Shown here: positions 9,239-18,887 of the stretch, piece after piece
Numbering within the stretch: position 1 is the first letter of the stretch
Layout of the letters: every line of letters starts with the position of its first letter
DNA from: Bryobacterales bacterium
GTDB taxonomy: Bacteria > Acidobacteriota > Terriglobia > Bryobacterales > Bryobacteraceae
Direction: 5' to 3'
DNA: 44,597 nt
Assembly (NCBI GenBank): GCA_003164035.1
Contig: PLRS01000049.1
Coordinates: 48,149 to 92,745, forward strand
The notes under the pieces: generated by a model
The model's input: only the letters and a program-made list of their open reading frames with translations
What the model was told of the DNA's origin: nothing
Database searches by the model: none
Program-made: the position numbers and the translations under genes

Positions 9239-10456
9239 TTAGCGGCGTGAAAAACTCACTTGCTTGACAGCTCCGAGGCCGAACACATAAATGGTCGAGC
9301 CCGTCAATGCCACCAGTGAAGCCACCACAAACGCGAGAGAAAAGTGGCCCGTCCGGCCCACCACCCAGCCGGTAAGCCACGGGGCCGCGACGCCGGCCAG
9401 GTTACCGACACCGTTCTGCACGGCGCACCATTTGCCGGCGGCGTGCGGACCAGCCAGCGTTTGCGTGATCGCCCACACATTGGAACTCCACATTCCGATG
9501 AACAGGCAGGCCGTAATGAGGAACGCCATGGCCAACCTGTCGTCACGCACGAACGCGACCGGAACGATGATGGTGGCCAGCGCGAGCCCGGCGCCGGCAA
9601 AAGCCCGGCGCACGAGTGTCGGCGTCCCGCCGCGGGCAATCGCAAAGTCGGAAAGCCAGCCGCACACCACGCAAGCCGCGGCCGCCGCCAGAAACGCCAG
9701 TGCTCCCCAAACCGCCATCTTGGCGGCCGCGAAATGGCGCTCCTTTTCCAGATATGCCGGCAGCCAGGTCACCAGAAAGTACCAGAAGTAATTGCCGCAA
9801 AATAGGCCCAGGAAGGTGAACCAGGCGGAGCGCTGGCGAAGGATGTCTCCCACGCCAGGCGCGTCGCTATCGGTCTGCCCGGCGGGGACGCCCCCGGTAA
9901 CGGGCATGCAGGCAAGCCAGCCGATCAGCCATAGCATGCTGCCCAGACCCAGGGCCAGGAAAAAGGCACGCCAGCCGTAGCGCGCCATCAACAGTCCTCC
10001 CAGCAGCGTTCCGAAAGCCGGCCCGGTCCGAGTCCCGGCGTCAATGGCGGCATTGGCGAGCCCGCGGCGCTGCTCGGGATAGCTCGCCAGGATGCGCGAA
10101 TACGTCGGGTATGCCACCGATTCGCCCACACCCAGCAGCAGCCTCATCGAGAACAGCACGGCGAACCCGCGGCTGACTCCGGTGCCAGCCGTGGCTGCCG
10201 ACCAGATGAAAAATCCGGTCGCGTAAATCCAGCCCACGTGGTACCGGTCCACCAGCAGTCCGGCGATGGCGAACAACTGCAAAAGAGCATACGTCCAGAA
10301 GAACGCCGACAGCAGCATGCCCAACTGGTTGTCGGAGAGTCCCAGTTCGGCCTGAATGGACGGGGCTCCCACCGATAGGGTCGCCCGGTCGATGTAGTTG
10401 ATGAAGGCGGATAGGACAAGCAGGGCCAGGACCCAACGTTCCCGTTTCGTTAGCAT
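9239..10456 (-). CDS. MFS transporter, anion:cation symporter-like (sugar-acid type)
   Basis: A 405-residue inner-membrane carrier with about 12 hydrophobic segments. The first helix region (ALLVLSAFINYIDRATLSVG) carries the NYIDR motif seen in hexuronate/galactonate (ExuT/DgoT) symporters of the ACS family, and DRYHVGW gives the loop 2-3 motif. The ATG at 10456 is preferred; a TTG at 10474 is in frame, and neither has a strong ribosome site. It stands alone, convergent with the peptidase gene, with a REPIN between them. Import of sugar acids would fit the two dehydratases nearby, but that is inferred from the family only. Confidence 0.8.
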   Translation of the reverse strand: MLTKRERWVLALLVLSAFINYIDRATLSVGAPSIQAELGLSDNQLGMLLSAFFWTYALLQLFAIAGLLVDRYHVGWIYATGFFIWSAATAGTGVSRGFAVLFSMRLLLGVGESVAYPTYSRILASYPEQRRGLANAAIDAGTRTGPAFGTLLGGLLMARYGWRAFFLALGLGSMLWLIGWLACMPVTGGVPAGQTDSDAPGVGDILRQRSAWFTFLGLFCGNYFWYFLVTWLPAYLEKERHFAAAKMAVWGALAFLAAAAACVVCGWLSDFAIARGGTPTLVRRAFAGAGLALATIIVPVAFVRDDRLAMAFLITACLFIGMWSSNVWAITQTLAGPHAAGKWCAVQNGVGNLAGVAAPWLTGWVVGRTGHFSLAFVVASLVALTGSTIYVFGLGAVKQVSFSRR

Positions 10457-10598
10457 GATTTGATTCTGACGCAATCGCGGCAGGCGAGCCCGTCTGGCAG
10501 GCGCCGCGCGGAAAAGTACGGATCCTTACACAGGTTGCGAACCTTTTGAGTTAGATTGGAACTCGAAACAATCATCAACTTCTGGAGGCTGTCTAAAA

Positions 10599-11690
10599 AT
10601 GAACGCGACGGAGACCCTGCATAATCTGGGCCAGAGCGTCTGGCTCGACAATATTACACGCGACCTGCTCGATAGCGGCACCCTCAAACATTACATCGAT
10701 GAATTCTCGGTGACGGGTCTGACCTCAAACCCAACCATTTTCGACCACGCCATCAAGAGCAGTACCGCTTACGACGCCGCGATTCGCGAAAAAATGAGCC
10801 GAGGCCGATCGGGCGAGCCGCTTTTCTTCGAACTGGCGCTGGAGGACATCACTGGCGCGGCGAGTCTTTTTCGACCAATCTATGACCGAACCGAGGGAGT
10901 GGATGGCTGGGCGTCCCTCGAGGTGTCGCCGCTGCTGGCGCACGATACCGAGAGCACTCTCGCGGCGGTAAAGGACCTCCACACGCGCGCTGGGCAGCCG
11001 AACCTGTTCATCAAGATTCCTGGTACAAAGGAAGGCCTGCCAGCCATCGAGGAAGCGATCTTTGCCGGCATCCCGGTCAACGTCACGCTGTTGTTCTCCC
11101 GTGAACAATACGTGGCGGCCGCGGAGGCTTTCCTGCGCGGTATCGAGCGGCGGATCGATGCCGGGCTCAAGCCTGGCGTCGGTTCTGTCGCTTCGGTGTT
11201 TATCAGCCGCTGGGATACGGCGGTAACCGGAAAGGTGCCCGAGCCGCTGCGGAACCAGTTGGGTATCGCCATCGCCAGGCGCACCTATAAGGCGTATCGA
11301 GAGCTGCTTGCCTCTCCGCGCTGGCAGCGCGCTTTCAACGCAGGCGCCCGTCCTCAACGTCTCCTGTGGGCCAGTACGGGGACCAAGGACCCCAAGGCAT
11401 CCGACCTGCTTTACATTAAAGCCCTCGCCGCGCCCCTCACAGTGAATACCATGCCGGAGGGCACGTTGAAGGCTCTAGCCGATCACGGCGAAGTGGGTGC
11501 TATCCTGCCCGCGGATGGTGGCGATTGCGAGGACGTGTTGGCGCAGTTCGCCACCGTCGGCGTCGATGTCGACGCGTTAGCCACCCAACTTCAGGAGGAC
11601 GGGGCCAAATCGTTCGTGAAATCCTGGGAGGAGCTGATGGCAGTGATTGCAAGCAAGAGTGCGGCGCTCCAAACCAGCACGGCCGGCTAA
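10599..11690 (+). CDS. tal: Transaldolase
   Basis: A 363-residue class I aldolase of the pentose phosphate pathway. It moves a dihydroxyacetone unit from sedoheptulose-7-phosphate to glyceraldehyde-3-phosphate in the cytoplasm. The N-terminal SVWLDNITRDL and GLTSNPTIFDHAI motifs are typical of the long transaldolase type, and the Schiff-base lysine is Lys139 in LFIKIPGTKEG. The start follows GGAGG with a rather long spacing of about 11 bases. pgi follows 155 bases later on the same strand with a strong palindrome between, so the two may be cotranscribed; together they link the pentose phosphate pathway and glycolysis. Confidence 0.95.
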   Translation: MNATETLHNLGQSVWLDNITRDLLDSGTLKHYIDEFSVTGLTSNPTIFDHAIKSSTAYDAAIREKMSRGRSGEPLFFELALEDITGAASLFRPIYDRTEGVDGWASLEVSPLLAHDTESTLAAVKDLHTRAGQPNLFIKIPGTKEGLPAIEEAIFAGIPVNVTLLFSREQYVAAAEAFLRGIERRIDAGLKPGVGSVASVFISRWDTAVTGKVPEPLRNQLGIAIARRTYKAYRELLASPRWQRAFNAGARPQRLLWASTGTKDPKASDLLYIKALAAPLTVNTMPEGTLKALADHGEVGAILPADGGDCEDVLAQFATVGVDVDALATQLQEDGAKSFVKSWEELMAVIASKSAALQTSTAG

Positions 11691-11728
11691 GCACACGACT
11701 TCACAAGTTCGCTAACCTATTTCCGGGC

Positions 11729-11795
11729 GACCGCTCCCTAACGGTCGCGGCTCTGAAACGCGCGAAAACCGAGCCGCGACCGTTAGGGAGCGGTT
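11729..11795. repeat. Long perfect-type palindrome (family B) between tal and pgi
   Basis: Two 25-base arms (11729-11753 and 11771-11795) are inverted copies with 24 of 25 matches, separated by a 17-base loop. Each arm contains GAGCCGCGACCGT plus AGGGAGCGGT. A single arm with one change occurs at 38063-38089. In RNA it would be a very stable hairpin that could attenuate or stabilise the tal-pgi message. Confidence 0.75.
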
Positions 11796-11845
11796 GCTCA
11801 TTATGTGTCCGTAATTCCGAAATGGAGTACTAAGCGAGGAAAACG

Positions 11846-13516
11846 ATGGCAAGAATGAATATGGCAAAACCGACCAGCCGAAGCGCGGGACACCTGACGC
11901 AACGAAAGGCCTGGAAGGCGCTCACTGCCCACTATAAGAAAGTCAGTGGACTCCACCTCAGAGAACTCTTCGCGGATGACCCCGGCCGCGGGGAGCGGCT
12001 GACGGCCGAAGCTGTGGGTGTTTTCCTGGACTACTCCAAGAACCGAATTACCGACGAAACCGTCAGTCTCCTCATCGGGCTGGCCGAGGAATCGGGTCTG
12101 CGATCGCGAATCGATGCCATGTTTCGCGGCGACAAGATCAACGTAACGGAGAATCGGGCGGTACTGCATGTGGCCCTGCGCGCACCGGTGCAGTCCTCCA
12201 TCGTGGTGGACGGACAGGACGTCGTGCCCCAGGTACACGCGGTACTGGACCGGATGGCGGCATTCTCGAATCGAGTGCGGAGCGGGGACTGGACAGGGCA
12301 TACCGGTAAGCGCATCCGCAACGTCGTCAACATCGGCATCGGCGGCTCCGATTTGGGGCCCGTCATGGCTTATGAAGCCCTGAAATACTACAGCGGCCGA
12401 GCCATCGCATTCCGTTTTGTTTCCAACGTGGACGGCACGGATTTCGCGGAATCCGTCCGCGATCTCGACCCATCGGAAACCCTGTTTATTGTCTCCTCGA
12501 AAACATTCACGACCCTGGAAACCATGACCAACGCCCACTCGGCTCGCGCGTGGCTGCTGGCCGGCTTGGGCGGCGACGAAAAATCGATTGTCAGGCACTT
12601 CGTCGCCGTGTCGACCAATGCGGCGGAAGTCGCCAAGTTCGGTATCGACACTGCCAATATGTTCGGCTTTTGGGATTGGGTGGGCGGACGCTACTCGATG
12701 GATTCGGCCATCGGCCTTTCGACCATGCTAGCCATCGGACCGGAGCGCTTTGGCGCCATGCTCGACGGCTTCCATCAAATGGACGAGCATTTCCGTACGG
12801 CGCCGCTCGACCGGAATCTCCCGGTGCTGCTGGGCCTGCTGGCCGTCTGGTACGGCGACTTCTTTGGCGCGCAGACTGTCGCGGTGCTGCCTTACGAGCA
12901 GTATCTGAAGCGATTCCCGGCCTACCTGCAGCAGTTGACCATGGAAAGCAACGGCAAACACGTGACGTTGGATGGAGCCGAAGTCACTTACCCGACGGGT
13001 GCAATTTACTGGGGTGAGCCGGGAACCAACGGCCAACACTCCTTCTATCAACTGATCCATCAGGGTACCCGGCTCATCCCCTGCGATTTCCTGGCGTTCC
13101 AACAGCCGTTGAACCAACTGGGCCGCCACCACGACATGCTCATCGCGAATGTCTTCGCCCAAACCGAGGCGCTGGCCTTCGGGAAGACGCCCGAACAGGT
13201 CAAAGCCGAAGGCACGCCGGATTGGCTCGTACCCCACCGCGTGTTCGAGGGCAACCGGCCATCGAATACCATTCTCGCCGACCGCCTCACGCCGGAGACT
13301 CTCGGTAAACTCGTAGCCCTTTACGAGCACTCAGTGTTTACGCAGGGCGTAATTTGGGAGATCAACTCGTTCGACCAATGGGGCGTGGAACTGGGCAAAG
13401 TGCTGGCGCAGCGGATCGTCCCGGAACTGGAGAACCAGGGAGAGCCGGCGCTCAACCACGACGGTTCGACGAACAACTTGATCCGCCGCTATCGCCAGAG
13501 CAGGCAGGTGTCATGA
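11846..13516 (+). CDS. pgi: Glucose-6-phosphate isomerase
   Basis: A 556-residue SIS-fold enzyme that interconverts glucose-6-phosphate and fructose-6-phosphate. Visible motifs are the phosphate-binding GIGGSDLGP and [10 protein letters not shown], the family signature [16 protein letters not shown], the conserved [12 protein letters not shown], and the second signature [14 protein letters not shown] near the C-terminus. The length is that of the bacterial and eukaryotic long type. The chosen ATG follows a GAGG site; in-frame ATGs at 11855 and 11861 are possible. It lies downstream of tal. A short hairpin follows the stop. Confidence 0.96.
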   Translation: MARMNMAKPTSRSAGHLTQRKAWKALTAHYKKVSGLHLRELFADDPGRGERLTAEAVGVFLDYSKNRITDETVSLLIGLAEESGLRSRIDAMFRGDKINVTENRAVLHVALRAPVQSSIVVDGQDVVPQVHAVLDRMAAFSNRVRSGDWTGHTGKRIRNVVNIGIGGSDLGPVMAYEALKYYSGRAIAFRFVSNVDGTDFAESVRDLDPSETLFIVSSKTFTTLETMTNAHSARAWLLAGLGGDEKSIVRHFVAVSTNAAEVAKFGIDTANMFGFWDWVGGRYSMDSAIGLSTMLAIGPERFGAMLDGFHQMDEHFRTAPLDRNLPVLLGLLAVWYGDFFGAQTVAVLPYEQYLKRFPAYLQQLTMESNGKHVTLDGAEVTYPTGAIYWGEPGTNGQHSFYQLIHQGTRLIPCDFLAFQQPLNQLGRHHDMLIANVFAQTEALAFGKTPEQVKAEGTPDWLVPHRVFEGNRPSNTILADRLTPETLGKLVALYEHSVFTQGVIWEINSFDQWGVELGKVLAQRIVPELENQGEPALNHDGSTNNLIRRYRQSRQVS

Positions 13517-13519
13517 CAG

Positions 13520-13545
13520 GTCGGGGTCTGGTCCTCCACCCCGAC
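13520..13545 (+). terminator. Hairpin after pgi, possible terminator
   Basis: GTCGGGGT at 13520-13527 pairs perfectly with ACCCCGAC at 13538-13545 around a 10-base loop, starting four bases after the pgi stop. There is no T-run after it, so it is not a classical intrinsic terminator. Confidence 0.35.
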
Positions 13546-13619
13546 TGTGCGAAGCCGAACAACGTGCTCACTTTCTGCAAGAGCCAGTCAAAAAGACGTT
13601 GATTCGACGTTAATTCACC

Positions 13620-13648
13620 TTTATTCCCGGGCGGGCCTGCCATATAAT
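13620..13648 (+). promoter_or_regulatory. Candidate promoter of the second TonB-dependent receptor
   Basis: A perfect TATAAT lies at 13643-13648. The -35 position (TTTATT at 13620-13625, 17-base spacing) is poor. Transcription would start near 13655, some 14 bases before the receptor ATG and its AAGGGG ribosome site. Confidence 0.45.
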
Positions 13649-13668
13649 AATGCCCCAAGGGGTTGCTC

Positions 13669-16600
13669 ATGACGATGAAATCCACGAAGATTGCGTACGT
13701 CCCTCTGCTGTTCGCTTGCCTGATCGCGCCGGTTTCCGCGCAGGAGACCCGAGGTACCTTTGCCGGGACCATTACCGACGGGACCGGCGCCGCGGTATCG
13801 CTCGCCCAAGTTACCGTAACCAATGTTGGCACCAAAACCATCGCGGTGGCCACGACCAACGGCACTGGCTATTACGAGGTGCCACTACTGCTGCCCGGCA
13901 ATTATGAGTTGACGGTGGAAGCCAATGGATTCAAGAAGTTAGTGCGGTCCGGCCTGGTGCTGGGGCTGGGCGAACAAGAGAAAATCGATCTCTCGCTGGA
14001 AGTCGGCAGCCGGGCGGATTCGGTTACGGTTACCGCGGAGTCGCCGATACTCGATACCAGCACAACCGTTAGCGGTAAGACTCTAACCACCAGGGAGGTA
14101 ATGGATCTTCCCGTGCTCGCCAATGACATTCTCGTCCAGGCTCGCATGGTGGCCGGCGTGCAGACGTCCGGGACTACCCAATACCTGACGGAGGGCCAGA
14201 TCGGCGGCAGTTCCACCAGCTACTTCGCGGCCGGTAATATTGGCGGCAACGAGTGGACGATGGACGGGCAACCGGAAAACGGCGAAAGTCGCGACACAGC
14301 CTTCACCCCTCACACCGACATGGTCGAGGAATTCAAGGTGGAAACCAACAGCTTCGACGCCTCCTTCGGCCACTCGACCGGACTCAATATCAATATGTCG
14401 ACCAAGTCCGGCACGAACCAACTGCACGGCACAAGCACTTATGAATACTGGAGTGAGCGATGGGCAGCGGCTCCCTATTTCATTCGGCAGAATTACATCA
14501 CCAATATCGCCAACGCCAAAGCCGCCGGCAACACCACCCTGGCGGACGCGCTGGCAAGCGGCTCCGAATACCCCAACGGCCATTCCAATAACTTTGCCGG
14601 AACCATCGGGGGACCGGTTTATATACCGAAGGTATTTAATGGGAAGAATAAACTGTTCTTTTTCTTCGCCTTCGATGGCGCGCGCGACGACATCCCGGCA
14701 CGTCCCAGCGATATCAACGACACCGTCCCCACCGCGGCGGAGCGAACCGGCAACTTCTCGGATCTGCTTCCTCTCGGAGCTCAGTACACCATTTACGATC
14801 CCTTAACTGTCATCCCGAATCCCAACAGCGCCGGACACTATATTCGTACGCCGTTCCCCGGAAACATCGTTCCCACCAGCAGAATCACCGACCCGCTCTA
14901 CTCGTATTACAACGCCGCTATGCCGCTGCCGAACAACAATCCAACCAGCGCGACACAGGCGCCTCTGACCAACTTCCTGCCTCACTGCCAGGTGGACGAC
15001 AACAAGTACAATGCCTTCGACAACAAGAACGACTTCGATCCCAACGAAAAGAATCGGTTTTATTTTCGCTGGAATTGGAGCCATTACCGCGAGTTCTACG
15101 GCGACCCCACCTGCACCGGCCTGTTGACCACCGACGACACTCGGCGCAACGTCAGTGGCGTGGTCGACTGGACTTTCATGGCTACGCCCGCAACCGTGGT
15201 CGACGTAGCGATCTCCGCCAATCAGTTCTTCATTCGAAGCTACAACCTGGGCCTGATTCAGGAAACGCCGAGCACCGTCGGGCTGCCGTCTTACATGACG
15301 CAATACTGCCAGGCGCACGAGGACTGCGCGCTTCCCGCCGTGAACCTCGGCGGATCGTACTACCTATACAATGGCAGCACCTTTGGCCGCTCGCTTTCCT
15401 CCTATCCGAAGTACCGCACGCAGGGCATCAAAGCCAACGTCTCGCATGTCCTCGGCAAGCATAGCTTCCGCGCCGGCATCGATTTCCGCATGCAACTGCT
15501 GCATAACATCGGAGAAAACGGCAATTCCATGGGGAATTTCGTTTTCAGCAATACCTATACGCAGGCAACGGATAATGGGGCCATAGCCGCGGGAGCCCTG
15601 GGTTTGAGCTATGCGGCCTTCCAGTTGGGTATCCCCACCAGCATGTCGGTCGATAATAACACCAGTGTGACGGAGGGCAATCCTTACTATGGTTTTTATG
15701 CAATGGATACCTGGCGAGTCACGCGCAACCTGACTTTGACCCTCGGGCTCCGCATCGAAGATGAAGAGGGTCCGACCGAATCGTATAATCGCGCCATTGG
15801 CCCATTCGACCCGACTGCGTCATTGCCCATCGCCGCGGCCGCCCAGGCGGCATATGCCAGCAACCCGATTCCCCAGCTCCCGGCCAGCGCTTTCAGCGTT
15901 GTGGGCGGAGATGAATATGTCGGCAGCAACGGCGTGAGCAGCCATTTGTGGCAGAACGAGGTGATGCCTCTGCCGCGGTTGGCGGCGGCATGGCAGGCGA
16001 CGCCTAAGACCGTCGTACGCGCCGGCTACGGTGTCTACTACGACACTCTCAACGTCACCAATGAAGCGGCGAACCAGTCGGGTTACTCCTGTACGCAGAC
16101 GAACGTCGCCAGCAACAATGCCGGTGTGTCCTGGAACTACGGAAACCCGTACCAGGGTGTTTCCATCCTCAGCGATCCGTTTCCCAGCATGGCCGGTGGC
16201 GCTGCCCCGTGCGTGCCGTATGGAAGCGGGCTGGGCCCCATGTACCAGGTGGGGCGCGGTTTTACCTTCATTCCCTATGATCGTGAGCACCCGCGGGTAC
16301 AGCGATGGCGGGCCTCGGTGCAGCGGCAACTTGGCAGAGACATGCTTGTCGAAGCCACCTACTGGGGTCAGTGGGCCTCCAATCTGGGCGTTACCCGCAG
16401 GCTCGACGCCCTGCCGGCCCAATACTGGGAAACCGGACTCGTCCGCAACAACACCCAAAACAACCTCCTGACGGCCAACGTCGCCAACCCGTTTTACATT
16501 GGCAATTTCGCGTCGATGCAGAGTTCCAATCCGACCCTCTATAGCTACATGACTCAGCAGTCGTTCTACACCAGTTCCATCATCCAGGCCGAACAACTGC

Positions 16601-17349
16601 TCCGGCCATACCCGCAAATGAACGGCCTCTATGAAGCGGACGATCCGCTCGGAAGGAACCGGGTCAAGGCCCTGGAAGTGGACTTTAACCGCCGTCTGTC
16701 GCATGGCCTCAACCTGAACTTTTCCTGGTCGTGGCTGAGCGCGTGGGACAAGCTGATCTTCAACAATGAATTCGATCCCGTGCCCACCTGGTACCCGAGC
16801 AACAACGGGCGTCCGGAGCGGTTGACCATCAACGGCCTGTACGAATTGCCTTTTGGCGCGGGAAAGCGGTTCCTGAACCACGGCGTCGCCGCCGCGGTCC
16901 TGGGCGGCTGGCAGATCGCCGCGACGTGGGAGTATCAGTCGGGCGATGTGATCAGTTGGAGCAACATTTACTACTATGGCGACCTGAGTTCGCTTGCTTC
17001 GACTCTCAACGATGTGCCGCGCACCATAGCCCAGTGGTTCAATAATACGGCGCCGTTCGAGCGCAATCCGTCCAATCAGCCGGCGTCCTATTCGGTGCGC
17101 GTCTTCCCGCAGTACATCAACGGCGTGCGCGGCGACAAACTCCTGCAGACGAATGCAAACATCCACCGCGCCATCAAGCTGGGCGAACGGGCGACATTCC
17201 ATCTGCGCGCGGATTTGTTCAATGTGTTCAACCGCTCGCAGATGTCCGATCCGGATACCAACCCGAGCGACTCGACATTCGGCCAGGTCCTGTCCGAGAC
17301 CGGCTCGCAGAATCGGTTCCTTCAGGTTCAGGCGCGCATCGTCTTCTGA
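13669..17349 (+). CDS. TonB-dependent receptor, Oar-like, large
   Basis: A 1226-residue outer-membrane receptor. The ATG at 13669 follows AAGGGG at 13657-13662; a TTG at 13663 and an ATG at 13675 are alternatives. A signal peptide ends at PVSA-Q (about residue 25). A carboxypeptidase-regulatory-like domain follows (about 27-110, GTFAGTITDGTGAAV). The plug comes next (about 125-250, with GGNEWTMDGQPENG and GLNINMSTKSGTNQ), then a barrel to a terminal Phe (QARIVF). It belongs to the same family as the receptor at 3810 but is clearly diverged, so it probably takes a different ligand. The galactonate-dehydratase-like gene starts 53 bases downstream, which hints at carbohydrate uptake. Confidence 0.9.
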   Translation: MTMKSTKIAYVPLLFACLIAPVSAQETRGTFAGTITDGTGAAVSLAQVTVTNVGTKTIAVATTNGTGYYEVPLLLPGNYELTVEANGFKKLVRSGLVLGLGEQEKIDLSLEVGSRADSVTVTAESPILDTSTTVSGKTLTTREVMDLPVLANDILVQARMVAGVQTSGTTQYLTEGQIGGSSTSYFAAGNIGGNEWTMDGQPENGESRDTAFTPHTDMVEEFKVETNSFDASFGHSTGLNINMSTKSGTNQLHGTSTYEYWSERWAAAPYFIRQNYITNIANAKAAGNTTLADALASGSEYPNGHSNNFAGTIGGPVYIPKVFNGKNKLFFFFAFDGARDDIPARPSDINDTVPTAAERTGNFSDLLPLGAQYTIYDPLTVIPNPNSAGHYIRTPFPGNIVPTSRITDPLYSYYNAAMPLPNNNPTSATQAPLTNFLPHCQVDDNKYNAFDNKNDFDPNEKNRFYFRWNWSHYREFYGDPTCTGLLTTDDTRRNVSGVVDWTFMATPATVVDVAISANQFFIRSYNLGLIQETPSTVGLPSYMTQYCQAHEDCALPAVNLGGSYYLYNGSTFGRSLSSYPKYRTQGIKANVSHVLGKHSFRAGIDFRMQLLHNIGENGNSMGNFVFSNTYTQATDNGAIAAGALGLSYAAFQLGIPTSMSVDNNTSVTEGNPYYGFYAMDTWRVTRNLTLTLGLRIEDEEGPTESYNRAIGPFDPTASLPIAAAAQAAYASNPIPQLPASAFSVVGGDEYVGSNGVSSHLWQNEVMPLPRLAAAWQATPKTVVRAGYGVYYDTLNVTNEAANQSGYSCTQTNVASNNAGVSWNYGNPYQGVSILSDPFPSMAGGAAPCVPYGSGLGPMYQVGRGFTFIPYDREHPRVQRWRASVQRQLGRDMLVEATYWGQWASNLGVTRRLDALPAQYWETGLVRNNTQNNLLTANVANPFYIGNFASMQSSNPTLYSYMTQQSFYTSSIIQAEQLLRPYPQMNGLYEADDPLGRNRVKALEVDFNRRLSHGLNLNFSWSWLSAWDKLIFNNEFDPVPTWYPSNNGRPERLTINGLYELPFGAGKRFLNHGVAAAVLGGWQIAATWEYQSGDVISWSNIYYYGDLSSLASTLNDVPRTIAQWFNNTAPFERNPSNQPASYSVRVFPQYINGVRGDKLLQTNANIHRAIKLGERATFHLRADLFNVFNRSQMSDPDTNPSDSTFGQVLSETGSQNRFLQVQARIVF

Positions 17350-17402
17350 TTCCATCTCCTCGCTATCCAGGGTGTAAAATCGACCTCGAAAGGTAGTCCA
17401 TC

Positions 17403-18617
17403 ATGCCACCGACAAAAATCGATCGCCGATCTCTTCTGCGGAGCGCCCTCGCGACGGGGACCCTATTCGGCTTGGACGCGCTGTTTACAACCGAGCGCAC
17501 CCACGCGGCCGCGGTAGGGCCCAACGACCAGATCAAGGTCACGAAGCTCGAAGCGTTTGTTCTCAAGAACTCATGGGTCTTCGTGAAGATCTCGACCGAT
17601 GCCGGCATTACCGGTTGGGGCGAAATGCTCAAAGACGACGCCAAGGCGTGCGCCGCCGGCGCGCTCGAAGTCGGACGTTACCTGGTAGGCCAGGACCCCA
17701 ATCGCGTGGTCTTTCACTGGCAGGCGATTGAGCGCGGTGCGTTTTATCGCGGGGGCCCGATCAAGACCGCCATCCTCAGCGGCATCGATCAGGCTCTCTG
17801 GGACATCAAGGGCAAAGTCTACGGCGTGCCTGTTTACAAGCTGCTTGGCGGCCCCACCCGCGACCGGATTCGCGTCTACGGTCAGGTCAGTTCGGTTACC
17901 GGCGTCAACGCCATGAAAGTGGGGCCGAATGCGACGCGGGCTCCCTTCAAGTACATCGAGGGGCAGAAGTTCGTGGACGAAGTGGCGGAACGGTTCAAAG
18001 CTCTGCGGGAACGCTACGGTTCCGGCGTCGATATCGCCATCGACTTTCATGGGGCGGTGGAGCCTCCCACGGCCTCGCTTCTCATTAAAGCTCTGGAACC
18101 GTACCAGCCCTGGTTCTACGAAGAGGTGGTTCAGCCCCTCAACGTAGATGTCATGGCGGAGTTGGCGAAGAAGACCCACATCCCACTCGCCACCGGTGAG
18201 CGAATCTTCACGAAGTGGGGCTTCAGGGAGATTCTGGAAAAAAAGGCGGCCATGATCCTCCAGCCGGATGTCTGTTACGCCGGCGGTATCACGGAACTCC
18301 GGCTCATTGCCGGTATGGCGGAGGCTTACTACTTGCCGATCGCGCCCCACAACCCGCAAGGACCGTGCTCGCTGGCGGCCAGCCTCCAGATTGCCGCGTC
18401 GATCCCGAACTTCCTCATCCAGGAGCGCGGCGATGCCGAGCACGCCAACCTCCTCGCGAAACCCTTGCCTCCGGTGAAGAACGGGTATCGCGATCTCCCG
18501 ACCGAACCGGGCCTTGGTATCACCATCGACGAGAACAAGCTGATGGCGCAGGTTGGCGAGCCCCAGGAGTACCGCACCCGGTATGACCCCGACGATGGTT
18601 CCGTCATCGATTGGTAA
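17403..18617 (+). CDS. Enolase-superfamily sugar-acid dehydratase, galactonate dehydratase-like, Tat signal
   Basis: A 404-residue mandelate racemase-type enzyme. The leader MPPTKIDRRSLLRSALATGT carries a twin-arginine motif. Active-site residues visible are Asp214 and His216 (DFHGAV), Glu240 (FYEE), Glu266 (ATGERIF), Asp289 (LQPDV) and His316 (APHNPQGP). The DFH motif with GER and PHNPxGP is the D-galactonate dehydratase (DgoD) arrangement, which removes water from galactonate to give 2-keto-3-deoxygalactonate. Related members use other aldonates, so the substrate stays open. It follows the second receptor closely and is probably in its transcript. As with the enzyme at 1275, an exported location would be unusual for the family. 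Confidence 0.8.
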   Translation: MPPTKIDRRSLLRSALATGTLFGLDALFTTERTHAAAVGPNDQIKVTKLEAFVLKNSWVFVKISTDAGITGWGEMLKDDAKACAAGALEVGRYLVGQDPNRVVFHWQAIERGAFYRGGPIKTAILSGIDQALWDIKGKVYGVPVYKLLGGPTRDRIRVYGQVSSVTGVNAMKVGPNATRAPFKYIEGQKFVDEVAERFKALRERYGSGVDIAIDFHGAVEPPTASLLIKALEPYQPWFYEEVVQPLNVDVMAELAKKTHIPLATGERIFTKWGFREILEKKAAMILQPDVCYAGGITELRLIAGMAEAYYLPIAPHNPQGPCSLAASLQIAASIPNFLIQERGDAEHANLLAKPLPPVKNGYRDLPTEPGLGITIDENKLMAQVGEPQEYRTRYDPDDGSVIDW

Positions 18618-18674
18618 GCCGCACCAGCCGCGCGTTCCACGAGAGATTTTGCGTTGACAGCAGGCGCCGCGGGC

Positions 18675-18703
18675 TTGACAACCCCGAAGACGGCCCATAC
18701 AAT
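18675..18703 (+). promoter_or_regulatory. Strong sigma-70-like promoter of the lactonase-transporter-kinase operon
   Basis: Perfect TTGACA at 18675-18680, a 17-base spacer, and TACAAT at 18698-18703 (5 of 6). Transcription would start near 18710, giving a leader of about 178 bases before the first ATG. A second TTGACA at 18654 lies 21 bases upstream without a matching -10 box. Confidence 0.75.
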
Positions 18704-18720
18704 CTGCTCTTAATGGTTTA

Positions 18721-18746
18721 ATCCTGTAATTACAGCATCACAGGAT
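18721..18746 (+). promoter_or_regulatory. Palindrome just after the promoter, operator candidate
   Basis: CTGTAATTACAG at 18724-18735 is a perfect 12-base palindrome. It lies within a larger inverted repeat ATCCTGT (18721-18727) / ACAGGAT (18740-18746). It sits about 14 bases after the predicted transcription start, where a repressor could block elongation. No matching regulator gene is in the window. Confidence 0.45.
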
Positions 18747-18763
18747 TTCAGTCGACGGTTTTC

Positions 18764-18810
18764 GTGGCGCGCGCACTCCTGCGTGCAGCCTCGACACTCA
18801 TGTCGGGGCG
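18764..18810 (+). repeat. GTGG tandem-hairpin element (family E, copy 1)
   Basis: Starts GTGGCGC. The first hairpin has arms at 18769-18775 and 18780-18786 with loop CTCC. The second has arms at 18789-18796 and 18801-18808 with loop CTCA. Related copies are at 26094 and 44185. It lies in the leader of the operon that starts at 18888. Confidence 0.6.
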
Positions 18811-18815
18811 TTTTT
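18789..18815 (+). terminator. Terminator-like hairpin in the operon leader, possible attenuator
   Basis: CCTCGACA pairs with TGTCGGGG over 8 positions including one G-T pair, with a 4-base loop. CG and then five T (18811-18815) follow. It lies between the promoter at 18675 and the gene at 18888, so it would act on the operon's own transcript. Confidence 0.4.
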
Positions 18816-18887
18816 CGCCCGCCTGGACGCCGGTCCCAGAGGGCAACACAGTGAAGCGGTCGCGCGCAGTGAATCGGAGAGCGGCTT

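Noticed and set aside
15820-17355. Minus-strand open frame of 511 codons opposite the second TonB-dependent receptor
   Set aside because: No motif and poor composition; the receptor frame is well supported.
18654-18659. Second TTGACA as a separate promoter
   Set aside because: No -10-like hexamer lies 16-18 bases downstream.
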